64,000 nt of DNA, taken from assembly GCF_003323735.1 (NCBI RefSeq), contig NZ_QOIM01000037.1, positions 248,001 through 312,000 on the forward strand, in the 5' to 3' direction. The stretch's first letter is position 1. Each line of letters begins with the position of its first letter. Positions 17,875 through 25,839 of the stretch are shown here, piece after piece. The notes under the pieces were generated by a model, which was not told the DNA's origin, made no database searches, and saw only the letters and a program-made list of their open reading frames with translations. This stretch comes from Streptomyces reniochalinae. GTDB taxonomy: Bacteria; Actinomycetota; Actinomycetes; Streptomycetales; Streptomycetaceae. The position numbers and the translations under genes are program-made.

Positions 17875-18978
17875 TCACCCGTCGAAGTCGAGGGCCACCT
17901 CCGGAGTGGTCGGGTGGGACTGGCACGCCAGGACGTAGCCCGCCTCTATCTCCTCCTCCTCCAAGGCGAAGTTGCGGTCCATCGTGACCTGGCCGTCGAC
18001 GAGACGAGCCCGGCAGGTGCCGCACACGCCGCCCTTGCAGGCGTAGGGCGCGTCGGTGCGGTTGCGCAGGACCGTCTCCAGCAGGGTCTCCCCCTCGCGG
18101 GCGAACCAGCTGCCGCCCCGGCCGCCCAGGGTGGCGTTCACGGTGGCGGAGCCGGCTATCGCCGCGGGCGCGCCCCCGGAGGGCCGGGGTGCGGAGCCGG
18201 CGACCGCGCTGTTCGCGGCGTCGGCTTCGTCCGCGTGGAAGATTTCCTGGTGGACGCGTGCGCGCGGGACCCCCAGTGTGCGCAGCGCCTTGGCCGCGCC
18301 GTCGACCAGACCCAGGGGGCCGCACAGGTACCAGCCGTCCATGTCGCGCACGGCGGGAGGTGACAGGAGCGCGGGCAGCAGCGCGGTCAGCCGGTCGCGG
18401 TCGAGCCGGCCGGAGGGCAGCCCGCTGTGCTGCTCCTCGCGGGAGAGGGTCGTGACCAGGTGGAAGCGGTCGGGATAGCGGTCCTTGAGGTCGGCCACCT
18501 CTTCCAGGAACATCGTCGAGTCCGCCGTCCTGTCGCTGCGTATCAGGCAGAACCGGGCCTCGCTCTCACGTTCCAGCAATGTGGCGGCGATGGAGAGGAC
18601 AGGGGTGATGCCGCTGCCGCCGACGATCGCGGCGAACCGTCCCGGTCGCGGCGCGAGAACGAAGCGTCCCGTCGGCGGCAGCGCCTCGACCGTGCCGCCC
18701 TCGGTCAACTCCTTGAGCGCGTAGGTGGAAAACTCCCCGCCCTCCACCAGCCGGATGCCGACCCGCAGCGTGTCGGGCCGGGAGCGGGCCGGGTCGCACA
18801 GCGAGTAGGTGCGGCGGATCTCCTCCCCGTACTCGTTCACACGCCGCAGCGCGATGTGCTGGCCCGCGGTGTAGCCGTAGGTGTCGCGCAGCTCGGACGG
18901 GACGGCGAGGGTGAGAGCTGCCGCGTCGTCGGTGAGACGTTCGATCGACTGGACGCGCAGCGGGTGGAAGACCGGCAC
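17875..18978 (-). CDS. paaE: Phenylacetyl-CoA epoxidase reductase subunit PaaE
   Basis: 367 residues from GTG 18978, preceded by AAGGAGGTG. Ferredoxin-NADP reductase module first: FAD site RRTYSLCDPARS, NAD(P) site VGGSGITPVLSI. A C-terminal plant-type [2Fe-2S] domain (about 280-365) follows, with YACKGGVCGTCRA and the fourth Cys in YVLACQSHP. It passes electrons from NADPH to the di-iron subunit PaaA. An Ala/Gly/Ser-rich linker of about 30 residues joins the modules. It is the last gene of paaABCDE, 3 bp after the paaD stop. Confidence 0.95.
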   Translation of the reverse strand: MPVFHPLRVQSIERLTDDAAALTLAVPSELRDTYGYTAGQHIALRRVNEYGEEIRRTYSLCDPARSRPDTLRVGIRLVEGGEFSTYALKELTEGGTVEALPPTGRFVLAPRPGRFAAIVGGSGITPVLSIAATLLERESEARFCLIRSDRTADSTMFLEEVADLKDRYPDRFHLVTTLSREEQHSGLPSGRLDRDRLTALLPALLSPPAVRDMDGWYLCGPLGLVDGAAKALRTLGVPRARVHQEIFHADEADAANSAVAGSAPRPSGGAPAAIAGSATVNATLGGRGGSWFAREGETLLETVLRNRTDAPYACKGGVCGTCRARLVDGQVTMDRNFALEEEEIEAGYVLACQSHPTTPEVALDFDG

Positions 18979-18981
18979 GCC

Positions 18982-19584
18982 TCACACCTCCTTGAAGTGG
19001 TCGAAAGGCTCACGGCAGCTCTCGCAGCGGCGCAGGGCCTTGCAGGCCGTGGAGGAGAACCGGCTCAGTTCGGTCGTCTCGGCGGATCCGCAGTGCGGGC
19101 AGTGGACGGGACCCGGGCCTGGATCGGACGCGGGCCCCTGCTCTTCCCGGGAGCCGGCCCGGACGCGGTGGGTGGGGGAGAGACCGACCAGGACGGGTCC
19201 GCGGGTGCGGGCGCCCTCCCGGGGCGGCGCGATTCCGTACGCGGCGAGCTTGCGGCGGCCCTCCTCGGTGATGTCGTCGCTCGACCAGGGTGGGGTGAGC
19301 ACGGTGCGGACCTCGACCCGCTCGGCCCCGGCCTCCCGTAGTGCCTGCTCGATATCCGTGCTCATCGCCTCGATCGCCGGGCACCCGGTGTAGGTCGGAG
19401 TCAGCTCGACGAGGACGTGGCCGGGCTCCGGTTCGGTCACCCGCCGCAGCACGCCCAGTTCGGCGAGCGTGACCACCGGCAGTTCGGGATCGGGCACCGC
19501 GCCCGCCAGCTCGGCGAAGGAACGCGAGGGGGAGCGGGAGCGTGAGCCGGCGGTCGGGCCTTGGGCGAGGTGTCCCGTCACCAT
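18982..19584 (-). CDS. paaD: Phenylacetyl-CoA epoxidase assembly protein PaaD
   Basis: 200 residues from ATG 19584, overlapping the end of paaC by 7 bp. MIP18/DUF59 domain (about 25-110): VPDPELPVVTLAELGVLRRV and TPTYTGCPAIEAM, with the conserved Cys. A C-terminal zinc-ribbon (about 155-195) has CPHC near its start and CESC near its end. PaaD is thought to help mature the iron centre of the epoxidase. Its place between paaC and paaE is the standard order. Confidence 0.95.
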   Translation of the reverse strand: MVTGHLAQGPTAGSRSRSPSRSFAELAGAVPDPELPVVTLAELGVLRRVTEPEPGHVLVELTPTYTGCPAIEAMSTDIEQALREAGAERVEVRTVLTPPWSSDDITEEGRRKLAAYGIAPPREGARTRGPVLVGLSPTHRVRAGSREEQGPASDPGPGPVHCPHCGSAETTELSRFSSTACKALRRCESCREPFDHFKEV

Positions 19585-20303
19585 GTCGCCCCCGGGTGGC
19601 TGCGGTGCAGGTGCTGCATCTCGGCGAGCATCCGGCCGAACGGCTCGGTGTGCACTCCCTGGCGGCCCGCCCCCGCCGACCAGGCGCCGTGGCGCGGACT
19701 GTCGGGCACCGTCAGCCCCGCCTGCCCCAAGACCGCGCGGATGCCGGTGTCCCACTCCTCCTCCAGCTCCTCCCAGCGGGCGTCCACCCCCTCGACCGGC
19801 CGGAACAGCTCTCCCGTGTACCGCCACAGCGCGTCGACGGCGCGCTGGGTGCGGGCGTGGCTCTCCTCCGTGCCGTCACCCAGGCGCAGCGTCCACTGCT
19901 CGGCGTGGTCGCGGTGGTAGGCGACTTCCCGCACCGCCTTGGCGGCCAGGGGGAGGGACGGGGTCAACTGGGCGTAGAGCGGCTGCTGGTAGGTGGAGAA
20001 GAACAGCTGGCGGACGACGGTGTGCGCGAAGTCCCCGTTGGGCTGTTCCACCAGTTGGCAGTTGAGGAAGGCCCGTTCCTCCCGCAGGTAGGCGATCTCG
20101 TCCTCGCTGCCGAGCACGTCGGCCAGTTCGGCGTAGAGCGCGCGGGCCTGGCCCAGCAGGTCGAGCGCGATGTTGGCCAGCGCCACCTCCTCCTCCAGCA
20201 CGGGGGCGTGGCCCGCCCATTCGCCGAGGCGGTGGGAGAGGATCAGCGCGTCGTCCCCGAGAGGGAGGGCGGCGAGGGTGGCGGGGGGTGTGGTGGCGCT
20301 CAC
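19578..20303 (-). CDS. paaC: Phenylacetyl-CoA epoxidase structural subunit PaaC
   Basis: 241 residues from GTG 20303, which overlaps the paaB stop (GTGA). Ferritin-like helical protein without its own metal site in the family; it pairs with PaaA as a structural subunit. Recognisable parts are LGDDALILSHRLGEWAGHAPVLEEEVALANIALDLLGQARALY, QLFFSTYQQPLY and VAYHRDHAEQWTLRLGDGTEESH, all typical of PaaC. It is translationally coupled to paaB and paaD. Confidence 0.95.
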   Translation of the reverse strand: MSATTPPATLAALPLGDDALILSHRLGEWAGHAPVLEEEVALANIALDLLGQARALYAELADVLGSEDEIAYLREERAFLNCQLVEQPNGDFAHTVVRQLFFSTYQQPLYAQLTPSLPLAAKAVREVAYHRDHAEQWTLRLGDGTEESHARTQRAVDALWRYTGELFRPVEGVDARWEELEEEWDTGIRAVLGQAGLTVPDSPRHGAWSAGAGRQGVHTEPFGRMLAEMQHLHRSHPGATW

Positions 20304-20584
20304 AGGTTCCGCACTCCTTCCGGGACCTCGTAGAACGTCGGGTGGCGGTAGGGCTTGTCGGCCGCGGGGGCGAAGAAGGGGTCCTTCTCGTCGGGAGAGG
20401 AAGCGGTGATCTCGACGGAGGGGACCACCCAGAGGGAGACCCCCTCGGAGCGGCGGGTGAACAGGTCCCGCGCGTTGCGGAGAGCCATCTGGGCGTCCGG
20501 GGCGTGCAGGCTTCCCGCGTGGGTGTGCGAGAGGCCGCGCCTGCTGCGGACGAAGACCTCCCACAGGGGCCAGTCGGCGCTCAT
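20300..20584 (-). CDS. paaB: Phenylacetyl-CoA epoxidase subunit PaaB
   Basis: 94 residues from ATG 20584, overlapping the paaA stop (ATGA). Small bridging subunit with the family pattern WPLWEVFVRSRRGLSHTHAGSLHAPDAQMAL and a C-terminal HPTFYEVPEGVRNL. PaaB links PaaA-PaaC heterodimers into the full complex. The length is normal for the family. Confidence 0.96.
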   Translation of the reverse strand: MSADWPLWEVFVRSRRGLSHTHAGSLHAPDAQMALRNARDLFTRRSEGVSLWVVPSVEITASSPDEKDPFFAPAADKPYRHPTFYEVPEGVRNL

Positions 20585-21744
20585 GAGCTGTGCTCAACTC
20601 CTCGCTGTGCGGATTCGTCTGCTCGGGGCTGCGGGGCGTGCTCGGGTGGGCGGGACTGCGGTGCCTGCTCGGCTGGGAGGGGCGGCGTTTTGGTGTCCGC
20701 GGCCCCTGGCGCCGGGTCCGGGGGCGTCGCTCGGGCCGCCTGCTTGGCGGCGTGGGCGGCCGCCGCCTCGCGGACCCAGGCGCCGTCCTCGTGCGCCGCG
20801 CGGCGCTGGTGCAGCCGCTGCTCGTTGCACGGTCCGTTGCCCGCCAGGACGTCGCGGAACTCCTGCCAGTCGATCGTGCCGAAGTCCCAGTGCTCGCGCT
20901 GCTCGTTCCAGCGCAGGTCGGGGTCGGGGAGAGTGAGGTCGAGAGCCTCGGCCTGGGGGACGCAGATGTCGACGAAACGCTGCCGCAGCTCATCGTTGGA
21001 GTGCCGCTTGATCTTCCACTCCATGGAGCGGGCGCTGTGCGCAGACTCCTCGTCGGGCGGGCCGAACATCATCAGCGAGGGCCACCACCAGCGATCCACC
21101 GCGTCCTGCGCCATCGCGTGCTGGGCCTCGGTGCCGCGGGAGAGGGCCAGCAGCAGTTCGTACCCCTGACGCTGGTGGAAGGACTCCTCCTTGCAGACGC
21201 GCACCATGGCGCGGGCGTAGGGGCCGTAGGAGCAGCGGCACAGCGGCACCTGGTTGGTGATCGCCGCGCCGTCCACCAGCCAGCCGATCGCGCCGACGTC
21301 CGCCCAGGTCAGGGTGGGGTAGTTGAAGATGGAGGAGTACTTCTGGCGGCCGGTGTGCAGCTTGTCGAGCAGCTGCTCGCGGCCCGTGCCCAGCGTCTCG
21401 GCCGCGCCGTAGAGGTAGAGGCCGTGGCCCGCCTCGTCCTGCACCTTGGCCATCAGGATCGCCTTGCGGCGCAGGGACGGCGCGCGCGTGATCCAGTTGG
21501 CCTCCGGCTGCATCCCGATGATCTCGGAGTGGGCGTGCTGGGCGATCTGCCGGACGAGGGTGGCGCGGTAGGCGTCCGGCATCCAGTCGCGTGGCTCGAT
21601 GCGTTCTTCGGCGGCGACGGCCGCGTCGAAGGCGGCCTGGAGTGCGGCCTCCTCCTCCGGCGAGGCGCCACCCGGCGCGGACCCGGCAGGGTCCTTCCCC
21701 TCCCCGGCCCGCCGGCTGAGCGGCGGCGTTGTCACCGATGACAT
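20581..21744 (-). CDS. paaA: Phenylacetyl-CoA 1,2-epoxidase catalytic subunit PaaA
   Basis: 387 residues from ATG 21744 (MSSVTTPPLSRR), after a GGGGGG run. Catalytic di-iron subunit that epoxidises the ring of phenylacetyl-CoA. Iron-ligand motifs are visible in VQDEAGHGLYLYGAAE and CKEESFHQRQGYELL. Residues about 325-387 form an Ala/Pro/Glu-rich tail (AAKQAARATPPDPAP...) beyond the family core. It is the first gene of paaABCDE. A 134-bp leader carries a large inverted repeat and is preceded by a PaaR-type operator (21878-21895), so TetR repression relieved by phenylacetyl-CoA is likely. Confidence 0.95.
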   Translation of the reverse strand: MSSVTTPPLSRRAGEGKDPAGSAPGGASPEEEAALQAAFDAAVAAEERIEPRDWMPDAYRATLVRQIAQHAHSEIIGMQPEANWITRAPSLRRKAILMAKVQDEAGHGLYLYGAAETLGTGREQLLDKLHTGRQKYSSIFNYPTLTWADVGAIGWLVDGAAITNQVPLCRCSYGPYARAMVRVCKEESFHQRQGYELLLALSRGTEAQHAMAQDAVDRWWWPSLMMFGPPDEESAHSARSMEWKIKRHSNDELRQRFVDICVPQAEALDLTLPDPDLRWNEQREHWDFGTIDWQEFRDVLAGNGPCNEQRLHQRRAAHEDGAWVREAAAAHAAKQAARATPPDPAPGAADTKTPPLPAEQAPQSRPPEHAPQPRADESAQRGVEHSS

Positions 21745-21812
21745 GCGAGCCCCCTGATATCTCGGCGCCGGTGATTCCCGGCACGATCCCGGTCGGCCGA
21801 CCGGCCGACCGG

Positions 21813-21860
21813 CTGACCAGCCGGCGGGCCGGCGAGTCCGCGAGCCTGCCGGCTGGTCAG
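21813..21860 (-). repeat. Inverted repeat in the paaA leader
   Basis: Perfect 13-bp arms CTGACCAGCCGGC (21813-21825) and its complement (21848-21860) around 22 bp that are themselves GC-rich. It lies between the PaaR-type operator and the paaA start codon, so it is probably in the untranslated leader. To its left is a run of CCGACCGG-like short repeats (21790-21812). Confidence 0.7.
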
Positions 21861-21877
21861 GCTCTCGCAGCCAACCT

Positions 21878-21895
21878 ACCGACCGATCGTTCGGT
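21878..21895. promoter_or_regulatory. PaaR-type operator and promoter of paaABCDE
   Basis: ACCGACCGATCGTTCGGT. The last 14 bases match ACCGNNCGNNCGGT, the core I recall for the TetR regulator PaaR of Corynebacterium. On the minus strand a TTGAAC -35 box (21894-21899) overlaps its edge and TAGGTT follows 15 bp later, so a bound repressor would cover the promoter. The identical 18-mer precedes paaN. Confidence 0.8.
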
Positions 21896-22067
21896 TCAAG
21901 AATGAGCATGGCCCACCAAGCTGTCAAGAGCAGCCCGGGCCGCCTGTGGACAGCGAATGGCACGGACCCTCGGGCGGGGCTCCCGCGCACCAGTAGTCTC
22001 TGAGAGTCTTCGAGGCGGACCGGTCCAGGCATGGGCATGGCATGAAGGAATGGGGAGCAGGGAGGGC

Positions 22068-22781
22068 ATGGAGCCAGCAGCGCACCAGGTGCCCGGGGCG
22101 GACGGCGCGGGGGGAACGGGGGACGCGGGGGAAAGGGGCGGCATGCGGGGCATCGCCGCGCTGTCATTGCCCGCGCGGATCTTCGTCTCGATAGCCGTGG
22201 CCGTCGTCACCGTCGGAGTCGCGTTCCACGTGGCGATGGTCTTTTTGCAGACGGCACCGGACAACACGGTCAGCAAACGGCACGCGGAGGTCGTGGACTC
22301 CTACGTCTACCCGGAGTTCGAACGCAACTGGAAACTCTTCGCCCCCAACCCCCTCCAGCAGAACGTCGCCGTGCACGCGCGGGCGCGCATCGCCGTGCCG
22401 GGTGGCGGCACGAAGACGACGGGCTGGGTCGACCTGAGCGCCATGGACGGTGCGGCCATCAGCGGCAACCCGGCGCCCAGCCACACCCAGCAGAACGAGC
22501 TGCGTCGCGCCTGGGAGTTCTACGCCGACAACCATGACGAGAAGGGCAAGCCCTACGGGCTGCGCGGTCGGCTCTCCGAGCAGTACATCAAGCGGATCGT
22601 GATGCTGCGCTTCGGTACGAAACTGAACGGCGGCAGCGTAGAGCGCATCCAGTTGCGCGCCGTGGTCACTCCCGTCGCACCGCCCGAGTGGAGCGACGAG
22701 AAGACCGACGGCAAGACCGAGTACTCGGTGCAGCCCTGGTGGCAGGTCACCAGCGCCGACCTGCCGGGAGGTGCCAAGTGA
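22068..22781 (+). CDS. DUF5819 family membrane-anchored protein
   Basis: 237 residues from ATG 22068, preceded by GGGAGGGC; ATG 22050 is also in frame. One membrane helix (about 35-58, RIFVSIAVAVVTVGVAFHVAMVF) is followed by an exported domain. The hallmark is YPEFERNWKLFAPNPLQQNVAV, then TGWVDLSAMDGAAI and a long helical part. DUF5819 has no established function. Its stop overlaps the start of the next gene (GTGA), which encodes an HTTM protein, so the two work together. The W-x-LFAPNP motif and partnership recall SdpA with SdpB of Bacillus, which mature an antimicrobial peptide; that parallel is inference. Confidence 0.85.
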   Translation: MEPAAHQVPGADGAGGTGDAGERGGMRGIAALSLPARIFVSIAVAVVTVGVAFHVAMVFLQTAPDNTVSKRHAEVVDSYVYPEFERNWKLFAPNPLQQNVAVHARARIAVPGGGTKTTGWVDLSAMDGAAISGNPAPSHTQQNELRRAWEFYADNHDEKGKPYGLRGRLSEQYIKRIVMLRFGTKLNGGSVERIQLRAVVTPVAPPEWSDEKTDGKTEYSVQPWWQVTSADLPGGAK

Positions 22782-24334
22782 CGGAGCACGTCACAGGAGA
22801 GGGACGGTACGTGGCCTCCGGCGAGGACGCGCCGTCGTCCGCCCCGGTTTCGGGGCCGGGCGCAAGCCCGGGAGCAGGCGCGGATCCGGGATCAGGTGCG
22901 GGCTCGGGACCGCACCGGGGACCGGACCCGGGTGCGGGTTCTGGCTCGCGGTTCCAGGGGCCTCGGGTGCGGGTCGAGCGGTGTGTCTCGCGGGGCCTGA
23001 GCAAGGTCACCGGGTACGCGCTGGGCCCTTACCAGACGGCGATCGTGCGCATCGGGTTCGGCGCCGCGTGGCTGTTCTTCCTGTTGCGGGAGTGGCCGCA
23101 CCGGCACGAGCTCTACGGCCCCGACGGCCCCTGGAGCTTCGGGCTCGGCAAACAGCTGATCGATACCAACCACGCCTTCACCGTGCTGATGTGGGCGAGC
23201 AGCGACAGCTGGTTCGAACTCGTCTACCTGGTTGCCATGGCGGCCGCGGCGGCGATGGTCCTGGGGTGGCACACGCGCGCGGTGACCGTGCTGTTCATGG
23301 TGGGGGTTCTCTCGCTGCAAAACCGCAGCGTCTTCATGGGCGACGGCGGGGACAACGTCATCCACCTGATGTCGCTGTACCTGATCCTCACCCGTTGTTC
23401 GCGGGTGTGGTCACTGGACGCACGGCGGGCCCGCCGTGCCCTCTCCCGCGCCGGGGCGGCCCGTAGGGACGCCGACCGGACGGACGCGTCCGCGAACGCG
23501 CGCGGGAGAGGAGACGGCGCTCCGACGGACGCCGGAGGGGACGCCGCTTCCAAGGGCGGCGATCCGGTGGCGGGATCCGGCGGCGTCGTGCTGTGGGCGG
23601 TGCTCGGCGCCATCCTGGTGGGCGGCACGATCGCCGGTGCGATGAGCATCGGCTGGACGCTCTTCTTCTGGGCGCTGTGGGTGGCCAACGCGGTGTGGTG
23701 GTGCCTGAACAAGGCGGTCGCCGTCAGGGGCGGCAGCGGACTGCGCGAGCTGCGTACCGTCTGCGACATCCTCGCCAACCTGGCGCACAACGGTGTGCTG
23801 CTGGTCATCATGGTCGAGGTCTGCCTGATCTACTCGACGGCCGGCTGGTTCAAGATCCAGGGCAGCCGGTGGCAGGACGGCACGGCCGTCTACTACCCGA
23901 TGAACCTGGACTACTTCACGCCGTGGCCCGAGCTGAGTCACCTGCTGGCCGGAAACGGCCTCACGATTTTCCTGGTCACCTACGGGACGGTCATCACCCA
24001 GGTCGCGTTCCCCTTCACTCTGTTCAACAGGCGGGTGAAAAACGTGCTCCTCACCATGATGATCATGGAGCATGTCGGCATCGCCGTCCTGCTGGGACTG
24101 CCGTTCTTCTCGATGGCGATGATCGCGGCGGACGCGGTCTTCCTGCCGACCGTTTTCCTCGTCTGGATCGGCCGGCATGTCACGGCCTTCAGAACGCGCG
24201 TACGGGGACGGCTGCCGGGCGGCACGGGCCACCGGGAACCGGTGGCGCCCCCTGCGCCGCGGACGGCCGTCCCCGAGGACTCGGCGGTCCCGGCCTCGGC
24301 GCCCGTAGGGTGGCCGGGTGACAGGAACGGCTGA
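22778..24334 (+). CDS. HTTM-domain (vitamin K gamma-carboxylase-like) membrane protein
   Basis: 518 residues from GTG 22778, overlapping the DUF5819 gene. A Gly/Pro/Ser/Ala-rich cytoplasmic segment (1-65) precedes a polytopic domain with six or more helices. HTTM features include LGPYQTAIVRIGFGAAWLFFLLREWPHRHELYG, the LQNRSVFMGDGGDNVIHLMSLYLI region, and later VCLIYSTAGWFKIQGSRWQDGTAVYYPM. HTTM is the membrane domain shared by vitamin K-dependent carboxylases and SdpB. A soluble loop rich in Arg/Asp/Gly (about 225-265) separates helix groups. No carboxylase C-terminal domain is seen, so the SdpB-like type is favoured. No obvious SdpC-like precursor lies next to it. Confidence 0.87.
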   Translation: MTEHVTGEGRYVASGEDAPSSAPVSGPGASPGAGADPGSGAGSGPHRGPDPGAGSGSRFQGPRVRVERCVSRGLSKVTGYALGPYQTAIVRIGFGAAWLFFLLREWPHRHELYGPDGPWSFGLGKQLIDTNHAFTVLMWASSDSWFELVYLVAMAAAAAMVLGWHTRAVTVLFMVGVLSLQNRSVFMGDGGDNVIHLMSLYLILTRCSRVWSLDARRARRALSRAGAARRDADRTDASANARGRGDGAPTDAGGDAASKGGDPVAGSGGVVLWAVLGAILVGGTIAGAMSIGWTLFFWALWVANAVWWCLNKAVAVRGGSGLRELRTVCDILANLAHNGVLLVIMVEVCLIYSTAGWFKIQGSRWQDGTAVYYPMNLDYFTPWPELSHLLAGNGLTIFLVTYGTVITQVAFPFTLFNRRVKNVLLTMMIMEHVGIAVLLGLPFFSMAMIAADAVFLPTVFLVWIGRHVTAFRTRVRGRLPGGTGHREPVAPPAPRTAVPEDSAVPASAPVGWPGDRNG

Positions 24335-25115
24335 GGCGGAGTGGGCGCGGTACGCCGAGGACGGCGTGCTGCTGGACGGGTTCCACGCGCTGAAGCACGC
24401 GCTGCGCTTCGGCGCGCGGGTGCCCCTCGCGCTGGCCACCGACCGGCGCGCCGCCCTCGCGCTGGCCGAGCAGCTCGCCCCTGACCTGACCGGCGCCCTG
24501 GAGGCGCTGCTGCGCGAGGTGCAGGTGGAGACGCTGCGCGGTCTCGTACCCCGTCCGCACCCCACAGGGGTCGCGGCGCTCGCGCTGCGGGACAGCGCCC
24601 CCGCTGCCGACGCGTTCGTCGAGCGCGGCGAGAAGAGAGGCGAGGGCGGAGGCGGAGCACCGAGCGCGGGCACGGGTGGTGGGGCGCCGCTCGTGGTGCT
24701 CGACAACCCGCGCAACCTGGGCAACGTCGGAGCGGTCGTACGGCTGGCGGCGGGTGCGGGAGCCGCAGGGGTGCTCACCACCGGAGACGCCGACCCCTGG
24801 CATCCCGCGGCCGTCCGCGCCGGCGCGGGACTGCACTTCGCCGTGCCCGTCGCACGACGTCAGGTGACGCAGTTGCCGGACCTGCCGCTTTTCGCCTTCG
24901 ATCCGGAGGGCGCCGACCTTCGGTCCGTGACGGTGCCGGGCGGTGCGATGCTCGCCTTCGGCTCGGAGCGGCACGGTCTGTCCGACGCGCTGCGCTCGCG
25001 CGCCGACCACCTGGTCGCGCTCCCCATGCGACCGCAGGTCTCCAGCTACAACCTCGCCACGAGTGTCGCCATGGCGCTGTACCACTGGATGACCCCGTTC
25101 CGGACCACTGGATGA
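24318..25115 (+). CDS. TrmH/SpoU-family RNA methyltransferase
   Basis: 265 residues from GTG 24318, overlapping the HTTM gene by 17 bp. SPOUT methyltransferase with the three family motifs: LVVLDNPRNLGNVGAVVRLA (motif 1), LAFGSERHGLSDAL (motif 2) and LPMRPQVSSYNLATSVAMALYHW (motif 3, SAM knot). It would 2'-O-methylate a ribose in rRNA or tRNA. The N-terminal part (1-95) is a short substrate-recognition domain, and a disordered Gly-rich insert lies at about 105-120. TAGGGT sits 6 nt before the GTG, so it may also have its own leaderless transcript. A strong terminator follows directly. Confidence 0.9.
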   Translation: MTGTAEAEWARYAEDGVLLDGFHALKHALRFGARVPLALATDRRAALALAEQLAPDLTGALEALLREVQVETLRGLVPRPHPTGVAALALRDSAPAADAFVERGEKRGEGGGGAPSAGTGGGAPLVVLDNPRNLGNVGAVVRLAAGAGAAGVLTTGDADPWHPAAVRAGAGLHFAVPVARRQVTQLPDLPLFAFDPEGADLRSVTVPGGAMLAFGSERHGLSDALRSRADHLVALPMRPQVSSYNLATSVAMALYHWMTPFRTTG

Positions 25116-25178
25116 CACCGGCCCGGCCTTCCTGACCTACCGCTCCGAGCAGCGCGGTCGGGAAGGCCGGGCCGGTGT
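25115..25178. terminator. Bidirectional terminator between methyltransferase and bpa genes
   Basis: Perfect 18-bp inverted repeat, arms 25115-25132 (ACACCGGCCCGGCCTTCC) and 25161-25178, loop 28 nt. The first base is the last base of the methyltransferase stop codon. The loop contains its own weak CCGCTCCGAGCAGCGCGG hairpin. Confidence 0.85.
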
Positions 25179-25227
25179 CGTCGCCCGATGTCTTCCCGCC
25201 GGTACGGGCGCGTACCGGCGCGGGTGC

Positions 25228-25791
25228 CTACAGGTACGGGCCGCCGGTGCGGCGGTTCTCCTCGTTGGCCTGCGCGGCGTCCTCCGGCGGTACGGCACCC
25301 GCCGGCAGAGCCCTGCGCATCTGCTCCAACTGGGAGCGCGCCGCCATCTGCTGGGCGAACAGCGCGGTCTGGATGCCGTGGAAGAGCCCCTCGAGCCAGC
25401 CGACGAGCTGGGCCTGCGCGATGCGCAGTTCGGCGTCGGTGGGGGTGGAGTCGTCGGCGAAGGGCAGCGAGAGCCGCTCCAGCTCCTCGATCAGCTCGGG
25501 CGCGAGCCCGTCCTCCAGCTCCTTGATCGAGCTGGTGTGGATCTCCTTGAGGCGGGCCCGGCTGGCCTCGTCCAGCGGAGCCGCCTTCACCTCCTCGAGC
25601 AGCTGCTTGATCATGCTGCCGATCCGCATGACCTTCGCCGGCTGCTCGACCATCTCCGTCACGGGGACCTCAGCCTGCTCATCGCCCTCACCGTCGCCCT
25701 TGGCGCCGGTACCCGCCAGAGCCATTCCGTCCGGGCCCACGACCAGGACCTGCGGGCTCTCCTGCGACTGTTCGTTGCTCGGCTGCGTCAT
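25228..25791 (-). CDS. bpa: Bacterial proteasome activator Bpa (PafE), DUF2587
   Basis: 187 residues from ATG 25791 (MTQPSNEQSQE). A disordered acidic N-terminus (1-45) precedes a four-helix-bundle core (about 50-160): PAKVMRIGSMIKQLLEEVKAAPLDEASRARL, SSIKELEDGLAPELIEELERL, RIAQAQLVGWLEGLFHGIQTALFAQQMAARSQL. The C-terminus ends GGPYL; mycobacterial Bpa ends GQYL, the tail that docks into the 20S proteasome and opens its gate. Bpa forms a ring that feeds unfolded proteins such as HspR to the proteasome without ATP or pupylation. Proteasome genes are not in the window. Confidence 0.92.
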   Translation of the reverse strand: MTQPSNEQSQESPQVLVVGPDGMALAGTGAKGDGEGDEQAEVPVTEMVEQPAKVMRIGSMIKQLLEEVKAAPLDEASRARLKEIHTSSIKELEDGLAPELIEELERLSLPFADDSTPTDAELRIAQAQLVGWLEGLFHGIQTALFAQQMAARSQLEQMRRALPAGAVPPEDAAQANEENRRTGGPYL

Positions 25792-25839
25792 GCCCCCATT
25801 CTGCATGTGTGCCGGATCCGGCGCCGAGCGAGGGAGGGC

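Noticed and set aside
22778..24334. True vitamin K-dependent gamma-carboxylase
   Set aside because: Only the membrane HTTM region is present; the C-terminal carboxylase part is missing.
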